From Clostridiales bacterium (GTDB lineage: Bacteria; Bacillota; Clostridia; Oscillospirales; Acutalibacteraceae), in contig DUNN01000033.1 of NCBI GenBank assembly GCA_012839345.1, forward strand, positions 1 to 64,000: a stretch of DNA of 64,000 nt. The letters run 5' to 3'. Below are positions 44,754 to 52,369 of the stretch, piece after piece. A program made the position numbers and the translations under genes. The notes under the pieces were generated by a model, which ran no database searches, was not told the origin of the DNA, and worked only from the letters and a program-made list of their open reading frames with translations. Each line of letters begins with the position of its first letter. The stretch's first letter is position 1.

Positions 44754-46607
44754 ATGAGCGAAGCATCCGAAAACCGGTTTTCCTACCGGGAAAATAAAAA
44801 AATTGTGGTTGGAATTGATATTGGAAATTCCACCACGGAAGCGGTGGTTCTGGACAAAACCGCGGAAAAGCCTGTGTACCTTTCCTCTGCCATGAAGCCA
44901 ACCACCGGTGTGAAAGGAACGCTGCGCAACGTGGAGGGCTGTATTGCCGCTTTGGACGAAGCGCTTTCCGCGGCAGGATTGAACCGCAGGGACGTGTGTT
45001 CCATCCGGATTAATCAGGCAGCTCCGGTTATCAGCGACCTTTCCATGGATACCGTCAGCGAAACGGTGGTTATCGGTTCGGCTATGATTGGCCATAACCC
45101 GGACACTCCGGGCGGCGAAGGTCTTGCTATGGGGTTGACGACACCGGTTCGTGAACTGGAAGCACAGGCTGGCCAAAAGGAAAATCTGGTGGCCATCGTG
45201 GATGACTGCCCCTATTATGAAGCCGCCAATCTGCTGAACCGTGCGTTTGAGCGCGGAATCAATGTGGTGGCCGCGATTGTGCGGCAGGACGACGGCGTGC
45301 TGATTGCCAACCGCCTGACCCGGACCATTCCCATTGTGGACGAAGTGAAGCGCATCGATCAGGTGGAGCTTCATGTTCCGGCCGCCGTCGAAGTTGCCCG
45401 GAACGGAGAAAGCATCCGAACGCTTTCCAACCCCTACGGAATCGCGGGGCTGTTCCATCTGGACGCCCAGCAGACCAAAGACAGCATTCCGGTGGCGCGC
45501 AGTCTGACCGGCTGCCGTTCCGGCGTGGTCATCCGGGCAAAGGGCGCTCAGGTAAAGTCGCGCCGGATTCCGGCGGGTACACTCCGTATGGAGGGTGAAC
45601 GCAAAACCGTGGAGTTGGACGTGAACCGAGGCTCCGATGCGATTATGGCGGCGCTGGAACAGGCGGGCCGCCTGAAAGATGCTTCCGGGGAGGAAGGCAC
45701 CAACGTCGGCGGGCTGATCCGCGGCATTAAGCAGACCATGGCGGAGCTGACGGAACAGCCGGTACAAGAGATGAAAATCTCTGACTTGCTGGCGGCGGAT
45801 ACCTTTGCGGCTGTTAAGGTCGGCGGGGCGTTGGCGGAAGAACATGCCATGGAAAACGTGGTGATGCTCGCCGCCATGGTGCAGACCTCCGCACTGAACA
45901 TGAACCGCATTGCGCAGGCGTTGGAACGGCAGACCGGTGTAAGCGTGACCGTTTCCGGCAAGGAAGCGGAAATGGCGCTGAAAGGCGCGCTGACTACGCC
46001 CGGCTGCGAAACACCGCTCGCTATCCTGGACTTGGGCGGCGGTTCCACCGACGCGGCGCTGATCGATGAAACCGGAAAAGTGGTTTCCATCCATCACGCG
46101 GGCGCGGGGGAAATGGTCACCCGGATGATTAATCTGGAATTAAACCTCAATGACCGTGATACAGCGGAGCTGATTAAAAAGTTTCCGCTGGCCAAGGTGG
46201 AGGGGCTTTTGTACCTTCGGTTCGAGGATTCCAGCGTTCGGTTTGTAACCGAGCCGCTGCCGCCGCAGTACTTTTCGCGGGTGGTGGTTGTTACGGATGA
46301 TGGGCTGGTGCCTATCCGGTCGGACAAAAAGCTGACTATGGATAAAATCGCTTCGGTCCGCCGCGCGGCAAAGAAAAAGGTGTTCCTTACCAACGCGCAG
46401 CGCGCACTGAAAGCGGTCGCTCCCGAAGGGGAAATCCGGCGCATCGGTTCTGTAGTTCTGGTCGGCGGCAGTTCGCAGGATTTTGAAATTGCGGATATTC
46501 TTTCTGAATATCTCAGCACCTACCGCATTGCGGCGGGGCGTGCCAATCTTCTAGGATTCCTGCCGCCGCACAGCGCAGTAGCCCTGGGTCTGGCGCTTTC
46601 GGAGTGA
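44754..46607 (+). CDS. pduG: Diol dehydratase reactivase, large subunit
   Basis: This is a chaperone-like ATPase that swaps damaged cobalamin out of the dehydratase. It has 617 residues, as in PduG/DdrA (about 610). The actin/Hsp70-like phosphate loops are seen in VGIDIGNSTTEAVV (residues 19-32) and ILDLGGGSTDAA near 425. The swivel-domain region after about 90 is normal. The ATG at 44754 follows AAAGGAGG; an upstream frame to 44670 lies inside pduE. The small subunit PduH (about 117 residues), normally next, is not present: pduO follows after 46 bases. Confidence 0.93.
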   Translation: MSEASENRFSYRENKKIVVGIDIGNSTTEAVVLDKTAEKPVYLSSAMKPTTGVKGTLRNVEGCIAALDEALSAAGLNRRDVCSIRINQAAPVISDLSMDTVSETVVIGSAMIGHNPDTPGGEGLAMGLTTPVRELEAQAGQKENLVAIVDDCPYYEAANLLNRAFERGINVVAAIVRQDDGVLIANRLTRTIPIVDEVKRIDQVELHVPAAVEVARNGESIRTLSNPYGIAGLFHLDAQQTKDSIPVARSLTGCRSGVVIRAKGAQVKSRRIPAGTLRMEGERKTVELDVNRGSDAIMAALEQAGRLKDASGEEGTNVGGLIRGIKQTMAELTEQPVQEMKISDLLAADTFAAVKVGGALAEEHAMENVVMLAAMVQTSALNMNRIAQALERQTGVSVTVSGKEAEMALKGALTTPGCETPLAILDLGGGSTDAALIDETGKVVSIHHAGAGEMVTRMINLELNLNDRDTAELIKKFPLAKVEGLLYLRFEDSSVRFVTEPLPPQYFSRVVVVTDDGLVPIRSDKKLTMDKIASVRRAAKKKVFLTNAQRALKAVAPEGEIRRIGSVVLVGGSSQDFEIADILSEYLSTYRIAAGRANLLGFLPPHSAVALGLALSE

Positions 46608-46653
46608 GCTGCATCGTTCACGCATTCAACCTCCAAAGGAGGAAAACCCAAAC

Positions 46654-47637
46654 ATGAGCAATCTTTACACCAAAAACGGAGATAACGGATTTGCCAGCAC
46701 GATTACGCGCCGGATGATTCCGAAAAACAGCCCGATTTTTTCCTTGCTGGGCACGCTGGACGAGCTGAATTCGGCGCTCGGCGTGGCACGCAGCAAAATG
46801 CCCCCCGAGCCCGGTGAAATTGTCCGCTCCATTCAGCAGGACGTAATTTCCTTCAGTACGGAACTGGCGGGCGGGGAACGGTTTGCGACCAAAGAAAAAG
46901 TGTCCGCTATGGAAAAATCCATCGACCTGATTATGGAGTCCGTTCCGGAAATCACGGCGTTTATCACGCCGGGCGATAGTCCGGCCGGCGCGGCGCTGGA
47001 CCTTGCGCGCACCATCGCGCGGCGCGCGGAACGTGAACTGGTCGCCAGCAAGCTGACCGGCGGCGTAACGCGGGAGGCTATGATGTGGGGCAACCGTTTA
47101 TCCGATTTACTTTACGCCTTGGCGCGTATGATGGACGCGAAAGCGGCCGGCATTCCGGCGGCTGTTCCAGTTTCCGCAGCGCCGCAGGCAGTGGCTTCCG
47201 TTCCAGCCCCGGCAGGGGAAGAATTCCTAGATTTGGCACTCTGGCTGTGCCGGCAGGTGCTGAACAAAGCGAAGGAATGGAATCTTCCGGTGGTCACGGC
47301 GGTCTGCGACGCAGGCGCAAATCCGGTTGTACTGCTCCGCGCGGACGGCGCATACATCGCCAGCGTAGACATTGCGCAGAACAAGGCGTTTACCAGCTGC
47401 TCGCTGAAAATGTCCACCGAACAGCTCGGCACGCTCAGTCAGCCGAACGGCCCGCTTTACGGGATACAGAATACGAACGGCGGACGCATCGTGATTTTCG
47501 GCGGCGGCATTCCGCTGTTTGAAAACGGCCGTCTGCTGGGCGGATTCGGGGTAAGCGGCGGTTCAGCCGAGCAGGATACTTCCCTGGCACATTATGCGCA
47601 GGAACAGTTTGAACGGCGAAATGAAATGAAGTCTTAA
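46654..47637 (+). CDS. pduO: PduO: cob(I)alamin adenosyltransferase fused to GlcG/HbpS domain
   Basis: The N-terminal domain (residues 1-165) makes adenosylcobalamin from cob(I)alamin and ATP. It has YTKNGDNGFAST, LGTLDELNSALG and RTIARRAERELV, the ATP and trimer motifs of PduO-type enzymes. An Ala/Pro/Val linker (about 168-190) joins it to a GlcG/HbpS-like domain (about 192-327) that binds haem in characterised PduO. Length 327 equals the two-domain Salmonella form. The ATG follows AAAGGAGG. No encapsulation helix is visible. Confidence 0.92.
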   Translation: MSNLYTKNGDNGFASTITRRMIPKNSPIFSLLGTLDELNSALGVARSKMPPEPGEIVRSIQQDVISFSTELAGGERFATKEKVSAMEKSIDLIMESVPEITAFITPGDSPAGAALDLARTIARRAERELVASKLTGGVTREAMMWGNRLSDLLYALARMMDAKAAGIPAAVPVSAAPQAVASVPAPAGEEFLDLALWLCRQVLNKAKEWNLPVVTAVCDAGANPVVLLRADGAYIASVDIAQNKAFTSCSLKMSTEQLGTLSQPNGPLYGIQNTNGGRIVIFGGGIPLFENGRLLGGFGVSGGSAEQDTSLAHYAQEQFERRNEMKS

Positions 47638-47656
47638 TCAATTAATTAAATTATCC

Positions 47657-47695
47657 GTGTTTTTACAGGTTTGTACGATAAAACGGTAAAAACGC
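47657..47695 (+). repeat. Hairpin just before pduP
   Basis: GTGTTTTTAC (47657-47666) pairs with GTAAAAACGC (47686-47695) with one G-T-type pair. It ends directly before an in-frame ATG (47696). It may stabilise the message or set the level of pduP. It lacks a T tract. Confidence 0.4.
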
Positions 47696-47716
47696 ATGGA
47701 AAAGGAGGAATATGCC

Positions 47717-49147
47717 TTGAATATACAGGAAAAAGAGATCGCGGAAATTGTTCGCAAGGTTCTGGAAGGCATGGGCGGCGCTTCCGCTGCGCCGGCCGAT
47801 CAGGGTGTTGTGATTGACGGCAAAACGTATCTCGGCGTATTCAACGATATGAACGATGCCATCGAGGCGGCGTATCAGGCGCAGAAGGTACTGCGCGACA
47901 TGTCATACGAACAGAGGGAAAAAATGATTTCCTGCATTCGCCGTCTCATTATGGAGGAAGCCCCCATTATGGCAAAGCTCGGCGTGGAGGAAACGGGCAT
48001 GGGCCGCGTAGAGCACAAAATCCTGAAGCACCGCTATGTGGCGATGAAGACCCCCGGTACGGAGGACCTTCACACCGAAGCTATTTCGGGCGACAAGGGC
48101 CTGACGCTCCATGAAATGGCGCCTTATGGTGTCATTGGAGCCATTACCCCCAGCACCAACCCGAGCGAAACCGTGCTGTGCAACTCCATCGGCATGATTG
48201 CTGCAGGCAATACGGTGGTGTTTAATCCTCATCCGGGCGCAGTGAAAACTTCCCTTTACGCGGTCGACCTGGTCAACCGCGCGGCAAAGGAATCGGGTGC
48301 TCCGCTGAATCTGGCGGTTTCCGTTGCGAAGCCGACGCTGGCAACCAGCGACATCATGGTAAAACACCCGTACATTAAGATGCTGTGCTGCACCGGCGGC
48401 CCGGGCGTTGTAAAAATGCTTTTGTCCTCCGGCAAAAAGGCCATCGGCGCTGGCGCTGGCAATCCCCCGGTGATTGTGGATGATACCGCCGATATTCCAA
48501 AGGCCGGCAAAGACATTATCGACGGCTGCACATTCGATAACAATCTACCCTGCATCGCGGAAAAAGAAGTATTTGCCCTGCAGTCGATTGCCGACGAGCT
48601 GATTTACTACATGCAGCAGAACGGTGCTTACCTCATCAACCGTGACCAGATGCTCCAGTTGGAGAAGGTTGTACTGAAGGACGGCAAGAATGGCGAAAAG
48701 GTCATCAACAAAGCATGGGTGGGCAAAGACGCAAAGCTGATTCTGAAGCAGATTGGCATCGATGTGGGCGACGAAATCCGCTGCGTCATCTGCGAAGCGC
48801 AGGAACAAGACCACTTTGTCCAAATTGAGCTGATGATGCCGATTTTGGCCATTGTGCGCGTGCCGGATGTAGACACCGCAATTGACATGGCGGTTCGCGC
48901 TGAACACGGCAACCGTCATACTGCGCATATGCATTCCAAGAATATTGAGAACCTGACGAAATTCGCCAAGGCAGTGGAAACCACCATCTTCGTGAAAAAC
49001 GCTCCTTCCTATGCAGGCATCGGCGTGGGCGGTGAGGGCCACTGCACGTTCACCATTGCGGGGCCGACCGGCGAGGGCCTGACCTCCGCCAGAAGCTTCA
49101 CCCGCCGCAGAAGATGCGTTATGGTCGATTCGCTTCATATCGTATAA
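47717..49147 (+). CDS. pduP: CoA-acylating propionaldehyde dehydrogenase
   Basis: PduP oxidises propanal with CoA and NAD+ to propionyl-CoA inside the shell. The 476-residue protein starts with the encapsulation helix EKEIAEIVRKVLEGMG, then a linker, then the aldehyde dehydrogenase core with the catalytic Cys in NNLPCIAEKE (near residue 282). The nucleotide-binding phrase ITPSTNPSETV is near 148. The TTG at 47717 (8 bases after AAAGGAGG) gives the family N-terminus MNIQEKE. The ATG at 47696 lies before that site and is rejected. Confidence 0.93.
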   Translation: MNIQEKEIAEIVRKVLEGMGGASAAPADQGVVIDGKTYLGVFNDMNDAIEAAYQAQKVLRDMSYEQREKMISCIRRLIMEEAPIMAKLGVEETGMGRVEHKILKHRYVAMKTPGTEDLHTEAISGDKGLTLHEMAPYGVIGAITPSTNPSETVLCNSIGMIAAGNTVVFNPHPGAVKTSLYAVDLVNRAAKESGAPLNLAVSVAKPTLATSDIMVKHPYIKMLCCTGGPGVVKMLLSSGKKAIGAGAGNPPVIVDDTADIPKAGKDIIDGCTFDNNLPCIAEKEVFALQSIADELIYYMQQNGAYLINRDQMLQLEKVVLKDGKNGEKVINKAWVGKDAKLILKQIGIDVGDEIRCVICEAQEQDHFVQIELMMPILAIVRVPDVDTAIDMAVRAEHGNRHTAHMHSKNIENLTKFAKAVETTIFVKNAPSYAGIGVGGEGHCTFTIAGPTGEGLTSARSFTRRRRCVMVDSLHIV

Positions 49148-49172
49148 ATCATTTTTATGGGAGGTTATCATC

Positions 49173-50360
49173 ATGGATATTAATGCAAGCCAGATTGAGA
49201 GCATTGTCCGTTCCGTGCTTTCCAACATGGGTAACGTAACTACGGCTGCACCGTCCGGCATGGCAAGGGTTGCTATGCTGACTGCGGCAAAGCATTTCGA
49301 AGTCAAAGAATTTCCCATTCCGGAAATCGGCGATGATGAAATTTTGGTTAAGGTAGAAGGCTGCGGCGTTTGCGGCACCGACGTGCACGAATGGAAGGGC
49401 GACCCCTTTGGCTATATTCCACTGGTGCTCGGCCACGAAGGAACCGGTGAAATTATTGCGCTGGGTAAGAATGTAACACACGACACGCAGGGCCACCCGG
49501 TAAAGATCGGCGACAAAATCGTGACCTCCGTGATTTGCTGCAACCACTGCTGGAACTGCCTGAATCACCCGGAAGCACAGAATCTGTGCGAAAATCAGGG
49601 CATTCACGGCCTGATTCCCGACAGCCCGGATCATCATCTGGCAGGCTGGTTTGCCACCCACCTGCACATTAAGAAAGGTTCCACCTTCTTTGTGGTCAAC
49701 GAGCTTTCTCTGGACCAGAGAATGCTGTTGGAACCCGCTGCTGTTACTACCCACGCGCTGGAACAGGGCAAGAAAACCGGACGCCTTAAGTTTAACAGCA
49801 AGGTGCTGGTGCAGGGCTGCGGCCCGATCGGCCTGATGATGATTGCCACCCTGCGCACCATGGGCGTCAACTACATCATCGCGTTGGACGGCAACGAAAA
49901 ACGTTTGGAATTCGCCCGCAGGCTCGGTGCGGACGCAGTCATCAACTTTAAGGAGCTCACCACACTGGAGCAGCGCGTGGAAGCGGTAAAGGCCATGACG
50001 GACGGCGTCGGTGCGGACTTTGTGTACCAGTGCACCGGCAACCCGAACGCTGCATCCGACGCTTACAAATATGTCCGCCGCGGCGGCGGCCTGTGCGAAA
50101 TGGGCTTCTTCGTCAATAATGGCGAATGCACCATCAACCCGCATTTCGATATCTGCAACAAAGAAATCATGTTGGTTGGTTCCTGGGATTATGGCGCGGA
50201 CGAATACCCGAACACCATTGCCTTCATGAAGCGCGCGAAGGCACTGGGTCTGCCGCTGGAAGAACTGATTACCCATCGGTACCCGCTGGACCAGATGAAC
50301 GAAGCGATGGAAACCAACATTTCTCAGAAGGGCATTAAAATCTGCTATATTGCGAAGTAA
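49173..50360 (+). CDS. Zinc alcohol dehydrogenase with encapsulation peptide
   Basis: This is a medium-chain zinc dehydrogenase of 395 residues. Residues 1-20 (NASQIESIVRSVLSNMG) are an encapsulation helix. The catalytic zinc ligands are Cys67 and His88-Glu89 (GHEGTG), a structural-zinc Cys cluster spans 122-139, and the coenzyme motif is QGCGPIGLMM near 220. It takes the place of PduQ, the iron alcohol dehydrogenase of classical pdu operons. It may reduce propanal to propanol, regenerating NAD+, and could also reduce lactaldehyde to 1,2-propanediol, a step for which no other gene is present. The ATG follows GGGAGG. Confidence 0.9.
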   Translation: MDINASQIESIVRSVLSNMGNVTTAAPSGMARVAMLTAAKHFEVKEFPIPEIGDDEILVKVEGCGVCGTDVHEWKGDPFGYIPLVLGHEGTGEIIALGKNVTHDTQGHPVKIGDKIVTSVICCNHCWNCLNHPEAQNLCENQGIHGLIPDSPDHHLAGWFATHLHIKKGSTFFVVNELSLDQRMLLEPAAVTTHALEQGKKTGRLKFNSKVLVQGCGPIGLMMIATLRTMGVNYIIALDGNEKRLEFARRLGADAVINFKELTTLEQRVEAVKAMTDGVGADFVYQCTGNPNAASDAYKYVRRGGGLCEMGFFVNNGECTINPHFDICNKEIMLVGSWDYGADEYPNTIAFMKRAKALGLPLEELITHRYPLDQMNEAMETNISQKGIKICYIAK

Positions 50361-50386
50361 AACCGGATCCGGAATGAGGTGAGATT

Positions 50387-50716
50387 ATGGCGTTAGGCAT
50401 GATAGAAGTTTTCGGCTTTGCCACGTCGATTGTTGTTGCGGACGCGGCTGCAAAAGCCGGGAATGTAACCATAGTCGCGCTGGATAAAAACAAACCCGCG
50501 GCAGGTGACGCGGCGGAAGTTCCGCTGATTATGTCCGTAAAGATTCAGGGCGCTGTTTCCGACGTGGAACAGGCCGTGGAGGCCGGGGAACGGATTGCAA
50601 AGGAAAAAGGTCAGTTTATTTTGTCCCACATCATTTCCAACGAAGCGGATGACACCAAGAAAATGGCGAAAATCAACGCGGTTGGTCATGATAAATTCAA
50701 TATCCTGGAATATTAA
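50387..50716 (+). CDS. BMC-H shell protein, divergent, with C-terminal tail
   Basis: This is a single BMC domain (residues 1-87) that forms hexagonal shell tiles, followed by a short charged tail to residue 109. It differs from the PduA-like copies downstream: [35 protein letters not shown] replaces the [12 protein letters not shown] opening, and the pore loop is not the usual GSG. It is likely a minor tile with different pore properties. Start ATG 50387 after GAGGTGAG. Confidence 0.88.
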   Translation: MALGMIEVFGFATSIVVADAAAKAGNVTIVALDKNKPAAGDAAEVPLIMSVKIQGAVSDVEQAVEAGERIAKEKGQFILSHIISNEADDTKKMAKINAVGHDKFNILEY

Positions 50717-50745
50717 CTGAAAAAAAGAAAAAGGAGATTACAGTT

Positions 50746-51021
50746 ATGTTGGAAGCATTAGGTATGGTAGAAACCAGAGGTTTGGTCGCATCCATTGAAG
50801 CAGCAGATGCTATGGTAAAGGCAGCAAATGTCACTTTAATCGGCACGGAAAAAATCGGTTCCGGTTTGGTGAGCGTTATGGTGCGCGGCGATGTCGGCGC
50901 AGTGAAGGCAGCCGTTGAGGCCGGCGGTGCAGCCGCAGCAAGACTGGGCGAAGTCATTGCCACACACGTCATCCCGAGACCGCACACCGATGTAGAAAAG
51001 ATTCTCCCTTCCGTAAAATAA
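50746..51021 (+). CDS. pduA: BMC-H shell protein, PduA/PduJ-like, copy 1
   Basis: This is a 91-residue canonical hexameric shell tile, with [20 protein letters not shown] at the start, pore loop KIGSGL and end [16 protein letters not shown]. The small pore lined by GSG suits passage of propanediol while holding propanal, as shown for PduA. It is 95-97% identical in protein to the copies at 51093 and 51956 (4 and 3 differences), so the three arose by recent duplication or are kept alike by gene conversion. AAGGAG lies exactly 9 bases before the ATG. Confidence 0.93.
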   Translation: MLEALGMVETRGLVASIEAADAMVKAANVTLIGTEKIGSGLVSVMVRGDVGAVKAAVEAGGAAAARLGEVIATHVIPRPHTDVEKILPSVK

Positions 51022-51092
51022 TTGCCGGACTGGCGGGAAAAAGGTCCATTTAATTCCGTTCACTTTGAAATGAAGAAAAGGAGAGCTTAATT

Positions 51093-51368
51093 ATGTTGGA
51101 AGCATTAGGTATGGTGGAAACCAGAGGTTTGGTCGCATCCGTTGAAGCCGCGGATGCCATGGTAAAGGCAGCAAACGTCACCCTCATCGGCACAGAAAAA
51201 ATCGGTTCCGGTTTGGTAAGTGTCATGGTGCGTGGCGATGTCGGCGCAGTAAAGGCAGCGGTTGAAGCAGGCGGCGCAGCCGCGGCAAGACTGGGCGAAG
51301 TCGTTGCCACACACGTCATCCCCAGACCGCATAGCGACGTAGAGAAAATTCTTCCTTCCCTGAAATAA
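51093..51368 (+). CDS. pduJ: BMC-H shell protein, PduA/PduJ-like, copy 2
   Basis: The 91-residue tile differs from copy 1 at only four positions (I17V, I71V, T81S and V90L, approximate numbering). It has the same pore loop KIGSGL. AAGGAG lies 9 bases before the ATG, as in copy 1, and the flanking bases are also alike. It is probably the main facet tile together with copy 1; the names PduA and PduJ cannot be assigned separately on this evidence. Confidence 0.92.
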   Translation: MLEALGMVETRGLVASVEAADAMVKAANVTLIGTEKIGSGLVSVMVRGDVGAVKAAVEAGGAAAARLGEVVATHVIPRPHSDVEKILPSLK

Positions 51369-51382
51369 TAGTGGGGTGATTT

Positions 51383-51670
51383 TTGTTGGAAAAGGCAATC
51401 GCACTGCTTGAGGTGCAAGCGCTTGTTGCGGCCATTACCGGCCTGGACGCCATGCTGAAAGCAGCGGATGTTCGCCTGGTACATATTGAACGCAGGCTTG
51501 GCGGCCGTTTGGTCACCGTCGTCGTGGACGGCAGCGTTTCGGATGTTCAGGCGGCGGCCCTCGCGGGGAAAGCAGCTGCCGAAAAAGTCGGCAAGGTAAA
51601 GCTCTGTGAGGTCATTGCCCGTCCTCATCCTGAAATTCAGAAATTCATCTACACAGACTCGGAACTGTAA
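51383..51670 (+). CDS. BMC-H shell protein, divergent copy 4
   Basis: This 95-residue BMC domain is only distantly like its neighbours: KAIALLEVQALVAAITGLDAMLKAADVRLVHIERRLGGRL. The pore loop is RRLGGRL, with more Arg, so the pore would be positively charged and could suit anionic substrates such as phosphates or CoA species. It starts at one of two adjacent TTG codons after GGGGTGAT, only 14 bases after copy 2. Confidence 0.88.
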   Translation: MLEKAIALLEVQALVAAITGLDAMLKAADVRLVHIERRLGGRLVTVVVDGSVSDVQAAALAGKAAAEKVGKVKLCEVIARPHPEIQKFIYTDSEL

Positions 51671-51701
51671 GCGTGGAGATCCGGATTTTCAAACGTTCTC
51701 A

Positions 51702-51715
51702 GCGAAAGGATGGTC
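51702..51715 (+). promoter_or_regulatory. Extended ribosome-binding site with embedded ATG (extended shell gene)
   Basis: GCGAAAGGATGGTC is identical over 14 bases to the accD site at 1998. The embedded ATG at 51710 is in frame, 12 bases before the preferred ATG at 51722. Confidence 0.55.
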
Positions 51716-51721
51716 ATCGTT

Positions 51722-52228
51722 ATGGCAGCCAAGAATGAAAAAAATGAACCGCTAGAAAAAAACGAAGGCACGGGGAAGAAATCGCAAACCCCGCAGGTAA
51801 AGCAATCTGTCATCGCCGCAACGGACCCCCAGGTTCTAAACATGGTGGAAAAATCGCTGGCCGCAAAACAGCAGCCCGCACCGGAACCGGCGAAGAGAAA
51901 AACGAGAGCCGTTTCGAATACGGCACATCAAAATACAAAAAAGGAGCGTTATGAAATGGAAGCATTAGGCATGGTGGAAACCAGAGGTTTGGTCGCATCC
52001 ATTGAGGCGGCAGATGCTATGACGAAAGCTGCAAACGTTACACTCATCGGCACGGAAAAAATCGGTTCCGGTTTGGTAACCGTTATGGTGCGCGGCGATG
52101 TCGGCGCAGTGAAAGCAGCCGTTGAGGCGGGCGGCGCAGCCGCGGCAAGACTGGGAGAAGTCATTGCAACTCACGTCATTCCGAGACCGCATTCGGACGT
52201 TGAAAAAATCCTTCCCAGTGTAAAGTAA
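51722..52228 (+). CDS. N-terminally extended BMC-H shell protein with internal start (PduB-like organisation)
   Basis: The 168-residue protein has two parts. Residues 1-78 are a Lys/Glu/Pro-rich extension containing an amphipathic stretch [15 protein letters not shown] (35-49), like the encapsulation helices of the enzymes. Residues 79-168 are a PduA-like tile almost identical to copies 1 and 2. An internal AAGGAG (51941-51946) lies 9 bases before the in-frame ATG 51956, the same spacing as in copies 1 and 2. A short form should therefore also be made. This mirrors PduB/PduB', although the fold here is a single BMC domain. The extension could tie the enzyme core to the shell. Confidence 0.88.
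   Translation: MAAKNEKNEPLEKNEGTGKKSQTPQVKQSVIAATDPQVLNMVEKSLAAKQQPAPEPAKRKTRAVSNTAHQNTKKERYEMEALGMVETRGLVASIEAADAMTKAANVTLIGTEKIGSGLVTVMVRGDVGAVKAAVEAGGAAAARLGEVIATHVIPRPHSDVEKILPSVK
51941..51958 (+). promoter_or_regulatory. Internal ribosome-binding site and start codon for a short shell isoform
   Basis: AAGGAG (51941-51946), 9 bases and ATG (51956) match the layout before the shell genes at 50746 and 51093. Translation from here gives a 90-residue tile [11 protein letters not shown] onward. Confidence 0.65.
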
Positions 52229-52272
52229 GATTGTTGCGTTTCACAGGTTTTTTGCAAAGCACCTGACCGTTC

Positions 52273-52303
52273 GGCGGCGGGACGACGGTTCCGCCGCCCT
52301 TTT
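52273..52303 (+). terminator. GC-rich hairpin with short T run between shell genes and pduL
   Basis: GGCGGCGG (52273-52280) pairs with CCGCCGCC (52291-52298), followed by CTTTT. It lies in the longest gap (141 bases) inside the operon. It may reduce read-through or protect the shell-gene message, so that tiles are made in excess over the downstream proteins. Confidence 0.6.
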
Positions 52304-52369
52304 AAATCATGCCGGTACCAATTCATAAGCGGGAAAACGCTGTGGTAGCGGCAGCGGAGGAGGATTTTT

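Noticed and set aside
44724-46097. A 457-codon minus-strand frame antisense to pduG.
   Set aside because: The composition is odd (His- and Arg-rich, no domain) and it mirrors the well-supported pduG. The same applies to the long frame opposite the alcohol dehydrogenase at 49155-50276.
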